From Platerodrilus igneus (taxonomy: Eukaryota; Arthropoda; Insecta; Coleoptera; Lycidae), in NCBI GenBank assembly GCA_036346225.1, contig JARFIW010001342.1:62001-126000 (forward strand): 64,000 nt of DNA, in the 5' to 3' direction. Position numbers and translations under genes: made by a program. The notes below the pieces were generated by a model. That model was not told where the DNA came from, ran no database searches, and was given only the letters and a program-made list of their open reading frames with translations. Shown one piece after another: positions 10,665 to 21,454 of the stretch (positions within the stretch are counted from its first letter, which is position 1; each line of letters opens with the position of its first letter).

Positions 10665-10796
10665 ATGGATTTTGTTCAAGCAGGCCCTTCAGGTGCAAGG
10701 ACAACACTAAAACGTAAGATTAGGTGGGAAGACATTAGACCTCTTAGTGATAAAGAAATTGAAAGTTATTTGTTGGGTTTCCATGGCAATTTATAG
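10665..10796 (+). pseudogene. 43-codon remnant inside the piggyBac-like element
   Basis: ATG at 10665 and TAG at 10794 enclose a charged peptide containing SDKEIESYL. It may be the first part of a lost piggyBac transposase, because it is the only coding-like stretch in the element and sits near its left end. No recognisable domain remains, so this is inference from position only. The rest of the element (10797-11373) contains a CA/CG-rich low-complexity stretch near 11008-11090 and no gene. Confidence 0.3.
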
Positions 10797-11377
10797 TTCG
10801 ATTATCACCTTATTTTTTTATTAGCATTATATTCCTTTTTTTATTAGCATCTATAAACCAATACTGAATTGTTTGTTTATGTATTAGTGATTCAGTCCAA
10901 TTTTTGTCTACTCTATACTTTTTTTTTATCTTCTGTATAAAATTATACTTATATACCAATGTTTATTTATAATCCGCATGCAAGCCATACGTCAACATCT
11001 ACATAACAAGTATACACACACGCACGTATGCATCCATACGGGTACACACACATATGCACCCTCACACGTACGCACGCACACATACAAATGCAATGAACAA
11101 TACCGGGAAATAATAATTTCAATAAACGTAATTTTTATAAGATATGCGAAGCAACACTTTATGTGACCCAAAAACGAGACATCAGCATTGTAACAAGAAT
11201 TTTTTACATGATGCTAATGACGCCTTTCGCGTCAATATCCCTGTTATTGAAAATTTGTATACCATTTAAAAAATATAGTGTCTATCATATAGTAGGTTTA
11301 AATAAGTGTATTGATAAAAAATGTACTGTTAGCCTGGGGGGTTGCCACTTTCCAGTGATCAGCAGTGAATGTGTTAA

Positions 11378-12136
11378 TGAGATTTCGCAAGTCTCTGTTG
11401 AGATGGATCGTTAATATTTTGAATTACTGGTGGAATGAGTCAAGATTTTACAGGGTAAATAGAGTCTTCCAGTAAAACTCCACCAGCAAGAGGTCTCCAA
11501 CCTGCTTCCAGTCTGTTGAATAATTCACTTTGCCATAAAACTCCTGCATCACTAACCCTCCCAGGCCAATTTGCACATACACAATAAAGTTGTAAATTTG
11601 GTCCGTATGCATTAAGTTTAAGAAATGTTTCCGATAACGATCTACAAAAGCTGGTTCAAATGCAATAGGAGCATCAACTCCTATTAACGTTCCATCCATT
11701 ACCCCACATACTAAAGGCATATCTCCAAACTCACTAAATTTAACCACCTCTTCTACCCATTTATTTGGCCACCTCACCACATCCTTAAGAAGTACATTAT
11801 TTATAGCTGTGACAACTTTGTGCACAACTCGACAAACTGTCCCTTTTGAAACTCCATGCATATCACCTACACAATGGTACTGAGCACCACTTCCTAGCCA
11901 GTGGAGAGCAATTCAAAGTTGTTGCTTTGGCGACGGTGAATGATTTCTTGCAATTTGATGTTCCAATGTGTTACTGATATTATTAACACAGACATAAAAG
12001 TTTCAAGGTCTAGCTGAAATCTCTCATTGAACTCATATGTATCTTCCATGTAGTTGTAAGCTATTCTTGGTCGAAAAATCCTTGGACGATGAACATTAAA
12101 CTGCTCTTTATCACTGCCGGTGTCACTATCTCCCAT
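11378..12136 (-). pseudogene. HARBI1 transposase of Harb-1, N-terminal and central part
   Basis: Minus-strand coding that starts at an ATG at 12136. The first section contains the phrase FRPRIAYNYMEDTYEFNERF. The second (11861 down to 11448) contains HGVSKGTVCR, a DNA-binding-like segment of HARBI1, and VMDGTLIGVDAP with the first catalytic aspartate. A frame change lies at about 11870-11900. Similar to 31380-32151, which has its own differences, so the decay is old. In an intact element this would be the DDE transposase that cuts and pastes Harbinger DNA. Confidence 0.75.
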
Positions 12137-12452
12137 TTTATTTTGTTTTACACTCTGTTTTGTACAGAATATTATTTTATTTATTTTTTCTCTAAACCGT
12201 TAACTTTATTTGATCTAATAAAATTAATTATGAGACTAAACAGGCTAATGAAATAAATGCTAATATTATAAGTAAGTTTCATTAGTTGCATTGGTTTATG
12301 ATATAGTTTACCTTCAGTACTAATAATATTAAATAGGTAATTATTTTAAGTATTCCACTATTATTAGGCAAATTTTTTATGAAACAGAGGGTAATAATAT
12401 TATAAGATAATCACTAATAGTATTAGTGAATGAGTTTTGTGAAACAGGGCCC

Positions 12453-13943
12453 AAGGTAATACATGTACGACGACCTTTAAAAGCTGATTTAGGAATTCGA
12501 TGTTTGTGTGTGTATCTTCGAAATTTTAAAGTTCCGAGTTCAGATTTCTATTCATTATAAACAAAAAAGCGTACTACGAAAAATGTGTGCCTATTAAGAA
12601 AATGTTATGGGGCTTTAAAGTTTCAATATTTGTATAATTAAATTTTTTTTTTATTCATTTTAAATTTAAATGTGTGAATCATAAATGTGAATAACAATTC
12701 GTCAAAATATTTACAAAATACATAATTTAATAGAAATGGTATTAAGTAGTTTTTTCTTGAAGTGGGGCGAATTAGATATTTATTGATATAAATTCCAAGC
12801 TTTCCCACAAATTTCTATTTCAAGTGATTTATGTTTTGTTACACTTATACTTAGCAACATTGTCGAGTTTTATTTATTATGACAATTAGGCATACATAAA
12901 TGAATAAAACTTCAGAATATTACTTGTATACGTAACAAAACATTGAGGTTAGATCACTGTTAGTAACATTCTGGTAAATTTTATTATTCACATTCAAATT
13001 TCCCGCAAAAAAACTCATGTAATGAATTGCGTTCAAGGTTATCGAATTTTGTTCGACAAACTTGAAACGAACCGACAAAACCGTGACATCTGTAAGACGT
13101 GGATAATCTGTGTCGATACTATAATATTTTATTACACTGCGGTATATTTTACATGCGTTTTTCTCTATGAACTTGCACAATAACTGATCAATTATGGCGC
13201 CCGTTTACGACCACATAAAACAACAAACCTTTCCTAAATCACCTGCATAGCATAAGCATAGCAAGAACAAAAAATAGAAACATAAATCATAACTTTATTT
13301 TACCAATTACCGTAAGCGCAACAATTTCATTTATAACTTAACATGAATCATCTTACTATATTTATGTGTGAACGATTTCTAACTAATGAAAATCTGTATT
13401 ATCATTTCTAGCATTATGGTATGACACACAGATGGCAAAACTTAACGCATAGAATGTCCGACTCTACGCTGCCGGATTAAATGTAACGAAACTAGATATT
13501 GATAAAGCAAAACGCTATTTATATATAACTTGAAGAATCCACTAGGTATTTGGAACGATGCATATTTTCAAGTTATGCAACCCGCAAAACAATAAATCTC
13601 CACCCTTATTTTACTTATGGAAGTAAATGTAAATTCAAATTTAAATTAGATAATTTATTATTTTATATATTTATTACAAGCTTAACAGGTACATAACTCA
13701 GTTAGAGAGTGAGAATAAATTACAGTGTCTATATGTATCAGAGACTGGTTAACAAGTTACTTTGGTAACTAGTCTCTCATATGGATTAACAGTTTTCCAT
13801 AGAGAACATTAATTTTTCTATGCAGTTTTCTTACTACATTATTTGAAATAATATATTTTGCAAATTTGTTTGGAATATTAAAAATATCTGTCATTTTGTA
13901 CTGCATTAGGGAATGACACATGACATTAAGTGAAACAGCATTA
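12453..13943. other. AT-rich spacer of segment A, no gene recognised
   Basis: Between the two Harbinger elements. It is collinear with 32478-34810 in segment B, but small indels break every reading frame when the two are compared, including the 86-codon frame at 12920-13180. It looks like non-coding repeat sequence. A perfect-looking hairpin lies at 13739-13781. Part of it (about 13320-13920) also occurs inverted at about 58410-58630. Confidence 0.5.
13739..13781. repeat. Hairpin-forming inverted repeat
   Basis: Arms TCAGAGACTGGTTAAC and GGTAACTAGTCTCTCA enclose a short spacer. The same structure in segment B (34599-34640) has perfect 18-base arms. It may be the end of a foldback element or a resolved palindrome. 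No protein or known family is attached. Confidence 0.55.
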
Positions 13944-14321
13944 CAGCGTTTCAATTCTCGAGTTCCTACGAAATAATTCGTATACGAAGCATTTCGTACA
14001 ACAGAATTCGTATACGAACACTCATTGCTATTCTGGAACACCAATCGAAATATATTTTTCAAATACGAATATTATTCCCATAGAAATTTGTCAACATTGC
14101 CATAATGAATGAAACCACACTCAAAGTTGGATACTTAGTTATATATCACCAAGAAACTAGGTTGGTATCGCGAATGTTGTTTAACGTTTTAAAGGTTATA
14201 GCAAACGTTTTAGCGCTAAATGTATTGATTTTGTAAAGGCATTATTTTATTATAAAATGCAGTTCCCCGCCAATAAAAATAGTAAGCGCGTGGCAAACAT
14301 TACATCCGAACAAAAACGGTG

Positions 14322-15161
14322 ATGGTAGAGTTTGTGAAATGCAACCCAGATTTACTGAGAGGTAAATTTACAAAACTTTCACCAAGGTAGACGGCCAGAA
14401 TCTGTGGAAACTGCTTGCAGTTTCCTTAAATGCTCAGCCAGGGCTAAAAGGACTGGATGCAATGGAGAAAAGTAAGTTATAAATAGAACTTAGTATAATT
14501 TAAAACTTATTAAATGCAATATTTTCAGACATGGCATGATCTTCGCAGTAATGCGAAAAGTAAGAAAGCTTCTATTGTAAAACACCGAAATGCTACTGGT
14601 GGTGGTAAACCCAGCCATACTGATTTAACTCCATTAGAGGAAGAAATAATTTATACTGTAGGACCCGCGTTAATCGAAGGACACTTGGGGATATTAGAAT
14701 CCTCAACAGAATTTAATTTTTGCCCAAGTGAGGATAATGTCATGGTTGAGGTGTTCAACGACGAGTCGAATACAATTGTTCTTAGCGGGGAAGGACCTAG
14801 TGAACCTAATACAGCAAACAACTATCTACAAAAGAAAGTTTTAACAACTTTAAATAAAGGACACAGGTCTGAAACGGTAACAACACTGAAGAACATTTTA
14901 GAAGAATTGCCATGTGTGCCTACAATAAAAGAGAAACCTGTTTCATCACCATCGGGTATTAAAACATTTAATCGACGAACTCAGCGACTGGATCATACTA
15001 TATCAGCAACAGAAAAACTGGCTAAACAGAACGAAAGACTGATAACCATAAAGGAGGAGTATTACAAACGGAAGTTACAACTGTTAGAAGAAAAAATTGA
15101 AGTGGAGCGAGAAATCAGCAATTCTTTAAAAATCATTGTAGCAAATTTAAATTGTAAATAG
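14322..15161 (+). pseudogene. Myb/SANT-like accessory gene of Harb-2
   Basis: Exon 1 runs 14322-14471 and exon 2 runs 14529-15161, joined by a 57-base GTAAGT...TTTCAG intron. Exon 1 encodes the start of a SANT-like domain (FVKCNPDLLRGKFTK) but changes frame at least twice. Exon 2 continues it with TWHDLRSNAK and ATGGG, then an acidic middle, and ends in a charged helix (NERLITIKEEYYKRKLQLLE) before TAA at 15159. This layout matches the Myb-like protein of PIF/Harbinger elements, which binds the ends and brings the transposase to DNA. Exon 2 is intact (211 codons) but exon 1 is not, so I call it a pseudogene. Confidence 0.8.
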
Positions 15162-15426
15162 TCCTATAGTGTCAAATTTAGTGTTAATAAAAGAATTTAT
15201 TACCTTACAAATACATTACATTCATACATGATTATAATAGTTTTAATGCATTACTTATAATTTAATTTCTAAAATATTAAAAAATATTTAAAATTTATCT
15301 AATCAACCATTTTGTCAGTATTTGTATGTACATTTTACAATTACATAATGAATCAATAGATGCTAAAATTATAAATACAAAAAAAAATGTTTTTATCGAT
15401 AACAAATGATAAATCTATTTAGAGTC

Positions 15427-16135
15427 CTAGGCAAAATGATTGCGAATCACTTGCCGTTGTAGCCTTCTCCCAGCTGCTAAATCAGGATTAATTCTGTTGA
15501 GGCCAACTACTTGCTGTTCTATAACGGGCTCATAATCATACATTCCTAAATCATCTCCTTCGTTCTCGTCCCCAAATTCTACTGGCATTAGATTATTTTC
15601 TATGCAGATATTATGCAAAATGCAACAAGCATTGATAATCTTCGAGGCTCTGTGGAGAGTAGTGTAATGTACGGTGTTTGAGGAGGCATCTAAATCTTAG
15701 TTTTAGCACCCATTACACCGCTCTATAAGTGATCGTGTACTCATCTGCCTATTGTTGTATGCAGCTTCTGGAGTATTTGGCTCAACATTCAACAAGGCGT
15801 TAACATCCAAGGCGAAGAGCATAACCAGAGTCGCCTAGAATACGAACAATTGATATGCTGTTACCTATTTTCAATTTATTAAGCAATGTATTCATACCTA
15901 ACAAATAATAGGAACCCTGGCCATTTCTATGCAAATTTTCCATTATTGGTAACACATTGCTATTATTCCAGATGAAATTGTCGTTACTGCTACCCGGATA
16001 TCTTGCACAAACATTAATTATTTTCAGGTTTGGATCACATATCTAAATAAATTGTATTTTAAGAATATCCCAGCTAAGCTTAATCAAAGTACGTTATCTT
16101 ACCAACTGCACATTTATGGAGTGGTATCCTTTTCT
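15427..16135 (-). pseudogene. HARBI1 transposase of Harb-2: exon 4 and start-proximal part of exon 3
   Basis: Exon 4 is 15427-16042. A 60-base intron follows (16043-16102, GTAAGA...TTTAG on the minus strand). The end of exon 3 is at 16103-16135, cut off by RTE-1. Exon 4 shows CDPNLKIINV, then RYPGSSND and later GDSGYAL with the middle catalytic aspartate. It also shows LHNICI near the C-terminus. Single-base losses occur after GDSGYAL and before LHNICI, so the product would be truncated. The remaining exons are at 20804-21454. The intergenic gap to the Myb-like gene (15162-15426) holds nothing else. Confidence 0.82.
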
Positions 16136-16235
16136 CCATTTCGAATGGACCTGCACCTTGCCGAAGTTCTAAATTACTAGAACAGGTGAAATGGCTTGCG
16201 TGTTCTAATGAGCTAAAGAGCCAAACTACAGGTCC
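16136..16235 (+). ncRNA. HDV-ribozyme-like pairing pattern at the RTE 5' end (candidate)
   Basis: The first seven bases, CCATTTC (16136-16142), are complementary to GAAATGG (16188-16194). GGACCTG (16147-16153) is complementary to CAGGTCC (16229-16235). Between the first two strands are CACCT/AGGTG (16154-16158/16184-16188) and a GTTCTA/TAGAAC hairpin (16166-16171/16178-16183). The order P1, P2, P3 hairpin, P1', P2' is the nested double pseudoknot of HDV-like ribozymes, which are known to lie at the 5' ends of R2 and some RTE elements. The region between P1' and P2' has a weak hairpin (P4). Element start with C rather than G is atypical. Self-cleavage is inference. Confidence 0.45.
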
Positions 16236-16584
16236 AACCAAAGTAGTAGGGTCGTTAGTGAGGAACCAGACTAAGACAGGTCCCCGAAAGAGGGCAGCGG
16301 CTCTTTCGGTACTTAGATTGGCAGAGACCATAGGGGTCGGTATGGCAGTCTAAGACACACTACCGCGATGTGGAAGGCAACGGGAAACCACCACATTATC
16401 TCCCAAGTACACAGCGTACCTAAATTATAATAAAATGATGGCATTCTCTGGGGTAAAAGATTCCGGAGTTAAAATAGTCCCCCATTCGGATCTCCGGGAG
16501 GGGACTACTTCGGAGGATGCGATCGGAAAGTTAAAAATAAGAGTCGGGAACATTCTGCGAGTCGGAGCGTGGAATGTTTGAAGT

Positions 16585-19396
16585 ATGAAGCAAGTAGGTA
16601 AGCTAGAGAACTTAAAAATCGAAATGAATAGGTTATCACTAGACATAGTAGGGATTAGCGAAGTTCGGTGGCCAGAGGCGGGGGATTTTTGGAGTGGAGA
16701 CTTCAGGGTAATTCATACAGGAGCAGAGGACGGAAATTTGGGTGTGGGGATAGTTATGCGGAAAAGATAGGACACTGTGTGGAAAATTACTTACAAAAGA
16801 ACGAAAGAGTACTCATGGTTAGATTAGAATCTAAACCGGTAAACACAGTAATAATACAAGTATACATGCCCACCTCTAGCTACAGTGACGAAGAGGTAGA
16901 AGCCATCTACAAAGATATCGAAGACATATTAAGATACGTAAAAGGACATGAAAATTTAATAATTACGGGGATTTTAATGCTGTGGTAGGTGAGGGTAGGG
17001 AAGGAGCAGTAGTAGGTTTATTTGGTTTAGGCACGAGAAACGACAGGGAAATAGGCTGGTAGAATTTTGCGACAAGAACAATTTAATCAACACAAACACA
17101 TTATTTCAAAATCATACTAGAAGACGGTATACGTGGAAGATGCCAGGAGATATAGGACGATATCAAATAGATTACATTCTTGTTAGACAACGGTTTAGGA
17201 ATCAAGTAAAAGACTGTAGAAGCTACCCAGAAGCAGATATAGATACTGACCACAACATCGTAATTATGAAGGCCGCACTTAAATTTAAAAATCTGAAAAG
17301 AGGAACGGAAAAAGGCACTTGGACTTAGAGAAACTAAAAGACAAAGATATTCAAGTAAGATTCGAAAAAAGTCAAATGAATTGCTGAATGATATCGCGAA
17401 AATATCTGAAACTAAGGAAGTAGAAACAGAATGGAATAACATTAAATCCAGCCTAGACATGGCGGCCAGAGATATTTTGGGGTATACACAAAAGAAAATA
17501 AGAAACCATGGATAACAAAGGATATCGTGAATTTAATAGAAGAAAGACGAAAATACAAAATAAATCAGACGAAACAGGAAAACAGAGATACAAAGCCATA
17601 AAATGGGAAATTATTCGAAAATGCAGGAAAGCTAAAGAACAATGGATTGATGAAAAGTGCAAAGAAGTACAAACTAAGATGGAAATAGGAAAGACAGACG
17701 AAGCATACAAATTAATTAGAATGAATTTTAGGGATATAAAACCGTATAGCAAAAATATAAGGGACGCACAAGGAAACGTCATTATAGAAAACGTAGAGAA
17801 AGTGAGTAGATGGCAAGAATATATAGGAATTTATATGCAGGAGAGGAACTAACTGCATTAGAACAGGAATCAGACATTGAAAATGATGACTTGGGATATC
17901 CTATACTTCGAGACGAGTTTGAATTAGCATTAAAGAGTCTGAAAATGGTAAGGCGCCGGGTACAGATAAGGTGCAAGCAGAAACTCTAAAAGCCGCTGGA
18001 CAAGCAGTAACAGAACGTCTCTTCCAACTTGTAAGCTATATGTATGAGACAGGCGAGATACCCAAAGATTTCAAACGTAGCATCATAGTAACTATACCAA
18101 AAAGAAAGGCGCGGATAGATGTGAAAATTTTCGAACAATAAGTTTGACAGCACACGTGTCAAAAATATTAACTAGAATTGTGCAAAGACGAATGGAAAAA
18201 CGAGCTGAAGAAATACTAGAGAAGACCAATTTGGGTTTAGGCGAAACAGGGGAACACGGGAGGCTATTTTAGCTCTGAGAGTGATAATGGAGAAAACAAT
18301 AGAAAAAGGGAAAGCATGTATATAGGGTTTGTAGATCTGGAAAAAGCATTCGACAATGTAAATTGGAAAAAATGTTTGAAATACTCAAAAGGATTGGAAT
18401 GAGTTATAGGGATAGACGAACAGTACATAGCTTATACAAAGAGCAAACAGCAGTAATAGAATTAGAGCAGGAACGTAGAGAAGTAAACATTAGGAAAGTG
18501 GTGAGACAGGGATGTGCCCTATCCCCATTGATTTTAACTTGTACATAGAAGAGGCAATGAATACTGTCAAATGCAGAAAGACATTTGGAATTACTATGCA
18601 GGGACAAAAAATTGATATGCTTAGATTTGCAGATGATATAGCGGTATTAGCATCTAGCAAGGAAGAGTTAGAAGCAGCTCTTAATGAAATGGAAACGGTT
18701 CTAACAGAGAGATACGGTATGAAAATTAACAAAACTAAAACTAAAGTTCTAGTTTGCAAAGGTGGGGAAAATAAATCAAAAACAAGAATACAAGTATTTA
18801 ACACAAACTTACAAGAGGTTAAGGATTTCTGCTACCTAGGAAGCCAAATAACGCAAGATGGGAAAAGCACAAAAGATATAAAACAAAGATTAGCACAAGG
18901 CCGTACTACATTTAACAAGAAAAAGCAACTATTGTGCTCAAAGACCACAAACATAGAAACAAGGAAAAGATTGCTTAAAACATATGTGTGGAGCACAGCA
19001 CTGTACGGCTGTGAAGCCTGGACAGTAGGAGAAGCGGACAAGAAAAAGGTAGAAGCCTTTGAAATGTGGTGTTACAGGCGTATGATGAAGATATCATGGA
19101 CAGACAAAGTTAAGAACGAAGAGGTACTAAAAATGGTAGGGGAAGAAAGAAATATGTGGAAAACGGTAAAAAATAGGAGAGATAGGATGATAGGCCACAT
19201 ACTACAGCATGAGGGAATAGTGCGGAATATTTTAGAAGCAGAGATAGGAAAAAAGAGAAGAAGAGGCAGACCTAGATTAGACTACTGCACACAGATAGTA
19301 AAAGATGTAGGCTGTAGAGGTTTCAGGGAGATGTGTAGGCTAGCTCAGAATAGAAATCAATGGAGGTACGCATCCAACCAATCCCAAGATGGATAA
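16585..19396 (+). pseudogene. RTE-1 endonuclease/reverse transcriptase, frameshifted
   Basis: The ATG at 16585 opens an apurinic-type endonuclease (LDIVGISEVRW near the start, then MPGDIGRYQIDYILV and DTDHNIV). A linker follows (17500-17940), then the reverse transcriptase with PGTDKVQAE, a DLEKAFDN segment, RQGCALSP and the catalytic FADD near 18625. The C-terminal domain (SQITQDGKST, YGCEAWTVGEAD, RRRGRPR) is in one open frame, 18512-19396. Such enzymes nick the target and copy RNA directly at the nick. The frame breaks at least at 16770, 16980, 17330, 17850, 18110 and 18350, so this copy is dead. Confidence 0.88.
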
Positions 19397-19644
19397 ACTA
19401 ATGACGAAAAGATAACTGTGCGTAAACATGATGATTATTATAAGTAACTACAAGAATTGGTTGGGCAATATTCTCGAATAATGTTAAGGGTGTGAAAGGA
19501 TTTACTAGAAAACCATTATTTCGGCAAATGTCTAAGTGTTGGGGGATCTTGGTAGCCACAGGTTGCTTAACCTCCTTCACTGAATCTCGGTAAAATAGGG
19601 TATAAAATTCTAAAACAATAGAAAGGGAACGAGCTGAATACACA

Positions 19645-20448
19645 TACTCCCTGAAAAGAAGAAAACCACCAAAAACGCAAAATCAAAGAAGCTGCTTATA
19701 TAACCCTACATAAAAATAACTGCGTTGCAAACGAATCCGGGACTTTCAGTAAACAATGGATTCCATTACTAAAAGAAATAACAAATGAAAATCAAATGCC
19801 CACAATATCTAGGTAGCATTGCAAGTTTTTCCTGGATTTTCTTTGCAATATTAACATGAAATACAGCCTACATACATGATTTCTATTTATACATAAAATA
19901 ACTAATTACATAAAAATAAGCATATTAACAATCCTTGTAAAACAGCACTGGTATCTGACAAGTATAAATCCACAATAAGGTTACCTCAAAACCATATACA
20001 ATCTCCGTTGAACAGTATTGGTATCTGACAAGTGTAAACTCGCCATAGGGTCGCCTCAGATCCATATACAATCTTCATAGAACAACATTGGTATCTGACA
20101 AGTGTAAACCCGCCATAGGGTCGCCTCAGATCCATATACAATCTTCATAGAACAACATTGGTATCTGACAAGTGTAAACCCGCCATAGGGTCGCCTCAGA
20201 TCCATATACAATCTTCATAGAACAACAGTGGTATCTGACAAGTGTAAACCGCCATAGAGTCGCCTCAGAACCATGTTAAAACCTACCGAAGAGGTAACTT
20301 AAATCATAATGAATTTTCCCCCTCAAAATAAATATAAAAAAAAACGACTACTTAAGCCTTTCAATAATGCAATCGCACACTTCTTTAATAACCATCCTCT
20401 CAATTGTATAAATAGAAACATGTTAAAAAATGTTGGCTGAAATGCAGA
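19645..20448 (+). other. Unexplained sequence in RTE-1 3' region, with 70-bp tandem repeats
   Basis: RTE-1 matches RTE-2 up to about 19645 and again from about 20448, but this stretch replaces the corresponding 465 bases of RTE-2. It contains five copies of a 70-bp unit (see next entry), AT-rich flanks and no reading frame. It may be a later insertion with loss of flanking sequence, or a divergent 3' UTR. I recognise no family. Confidence 0.5.
19921..20280 (+). repeat. Minisatellite, 70-bp unit, five copies
   Basis: The phrase GGTATCTGACAAGTGTAAAC recurs with GTATCTGACA at 19951, 20021, 20091, 20161 and 20231, exactly 70 bases apart. Middle copies are almost identical while the outer ones are diverged, the usual pattern for unequal exchange or slippage. 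No inverted repeats, so not a CRISPR-like or hairpin array. Confidence 0.93.
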
Positions 20449-20803
20449 CACAAAAACGGTAGCAGTCTTTTGAAATGCTCCAGATGTATGAGGACGATAG
20501 CATGGACAGACAAAGATAATAACAAATAAGTTACAGAAATAGTATGGGAACAAGGATATCTGGGGAAAAAGAGAAATAGTAGGGCGGAATACGTTCTAAG
20601 GCATTTTTGGGGAATAGTATGTGATATATTACAAGCAGAGATAGGAAAAAAGAGGTAGATGTAGACCTAGATCAGACAGTTATAGATGCAAACTGTGCAT
20701 ATTTCAGGGAAATCTGTAGGTTAGTTCAGAATAGGGAACAATGATGGTACGCGTCTAACCAGTTCTAGGACTGAAGACCTAATGATGATGATGATCCTTT
20801 TCT

Positions 20804-21454
20804 ATTGACATAAATAGCCTCAGGATATATAGGGTCATTTATGTTTGGAGGGTAAATAGCCACATGTGTACAATCAATACAACCAATTACCCCTGGAAAA
20901 TTATTTTGTATAAAAAATCTACAATTAAAACTTGTTATTTTCCTCCCAAGTGTTAAACAAAACTTACGTGCGCCGCAATCTATTTAATTCCATAAAATTC
21001 TGTGGAAATCTAATAAACTGATTAAATATCTGTGGCATGTTTAATGCATCTGATACTTCTGCAACACAACGACTTACCGACGACTGGCTAACACCTAAGT
21101 GTAAATTTAGACCAATATCATTTTGGTAACTGCCACTAGCAAAGAAACGCAAAGCTGTTAAAATCTAAAACTAAAACTTTATTAGTGAGCCAAATATAAT
21201 TAAGAATTTACTTTTCTCGTAACACTTAAGCAGGATTTTCTACTAGGTGGTGTTAATAAGGGCTCTAAGATATCAATTAAATTATGAGTGCTGCTTTTGT
21301 CAAGTCTAAATAACTTCACAAATGTTTTATCATTTAAAAACTCAAGGGGGTTGACAAAGGTATGAAATTGTCTATCACCTAACCCCTCAAGCAACTCCGC
21401 TTCTTCTAATCCTGCTATAGCAGCCAAGTTAATTTGATCTCCCAAAGCCATCAA
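20804..21454 (-). pseudogene. HARBI1 transposase of Harb-2: exons 1-3
   Basis: On the minus strand exon 1 is 21454-21212, exon 2 is 21164-20968 and exon 3 begins at 20918 and runs into the RTE-1 insertion at 20804. Introns of 47 and 49 bases have GTAA...TTAG and GTAAGT...TGTAG borders. Exon 2 has the LRFFASGSYQ and HLGVSQSSVSR DNA-binding-like segments. Exon 3 has [15 protein letters not shown] with the first catalytic aspartate and ends VNRKG, which continues as YHSINVQ at 16135. This gene part is open, so most decay is in exon 4. Confidence 0.85.

Larger units (their letters stand above)
1349..11373. mobile_element. piggyBac-like element, deletion derivative carrying Gypsy-1
   Basis: The element is flanked by TTAA at 1345-1348 and 11374-11377. 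Segment B has a single uninterrupted TTAA at the same place (31387-31390), which proves the insertion. The ends are inverted repeats: ACACATTCAGTGCTGAT on the left, and CACATTCACTGCTGAT reading inward from the right. Each end carries a subterminal palindrome built on TGACGC/GCGTCA (1365-1382, 11218-11234). Without Gypsy-1 it is about 0.9 kb and has only a short leftover reading frame (10665-10796), so it is non-autonomous. TTAA target choice is diagnostic of the piggyBac superfamily. The family itself I do not recognise. Confidence 0.78.
116..12452. mobile_element. Harb-1: PIF/Harbinger DNA transposon, degenerate and nested
   Basis: The ends look like Harbinger terminal inverted repeats. The left end starts GGGGCCTGTTTAATAAAA and the right end, read inward, starts GGGCCCTGTTTCACAAAA. 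Inside are the two divergent genes expected of the superfamily: a Myb/SANT-like accessory gene on the plus strand at the left and a HARBI1-type DDE transposase on the minus strand. The element is interrupted by a SINE (439-681) and by a piggyBac-like element (1349-11373) that itself holds Gypsy-1. Without these it is about 2 kb, so internal sequence has been lost. I could not resolve a convincing 3-bp target duplication, so the exact ends are uncertain by a base or two. Confidence 0.72.
16136..20793 (+). mobile_element. RTE-1: full-length RTE-like non-LTR retrotransposon
   Basis: The target duplication is ATCCTTTTCT (16126-16135, 20794-20803), placed inside exon 3 of the Harb-2 transposase. 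It starts with CCATTTCGAATGG, exactly as RTE-2 and RTE-3 do, and ends in the trinucleotide tail ATGATGATGATG. Inside is an endonuclease/reverse-transcriptase frame broken by many indels, then a 1.4-kb 3' region. A trinucleotide 3' tail and an endonuclease like the craniofacial-development-protein-2-annotated proteins point to the RTE/BovB/Proto2 group. The exact clade is not settled. Three independent copies with the same 5' start show that it is the true 5' end. Confidence 0.92.

Noticed and set aside
10978..11166. A histidine/threonine-rich reading frame
   Set aside because: It is the translation of a CA/CG low-complexity stretch inside the piggyBac-like element.
12920..13180. An 86-codon frame that has a similar frame in segment B (33711-33959)
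   Set aside because: The two peptides differ by frame-changing indels and the segment B version runs into the Penelope fragment. Similarity reflects duplicated DNA, not protein constraint.
19921..20280. CRISPR-like array
   Set aside because: Units are contiguous with no spacers, the context is an insect retrotransposon, and no cas genes are near.
21200..21454. A separate small gene
   Set aside because: It is exon 1 of the Harb-2 transposase; the apparent C-terminal end (after VTRK) is intron read-through.
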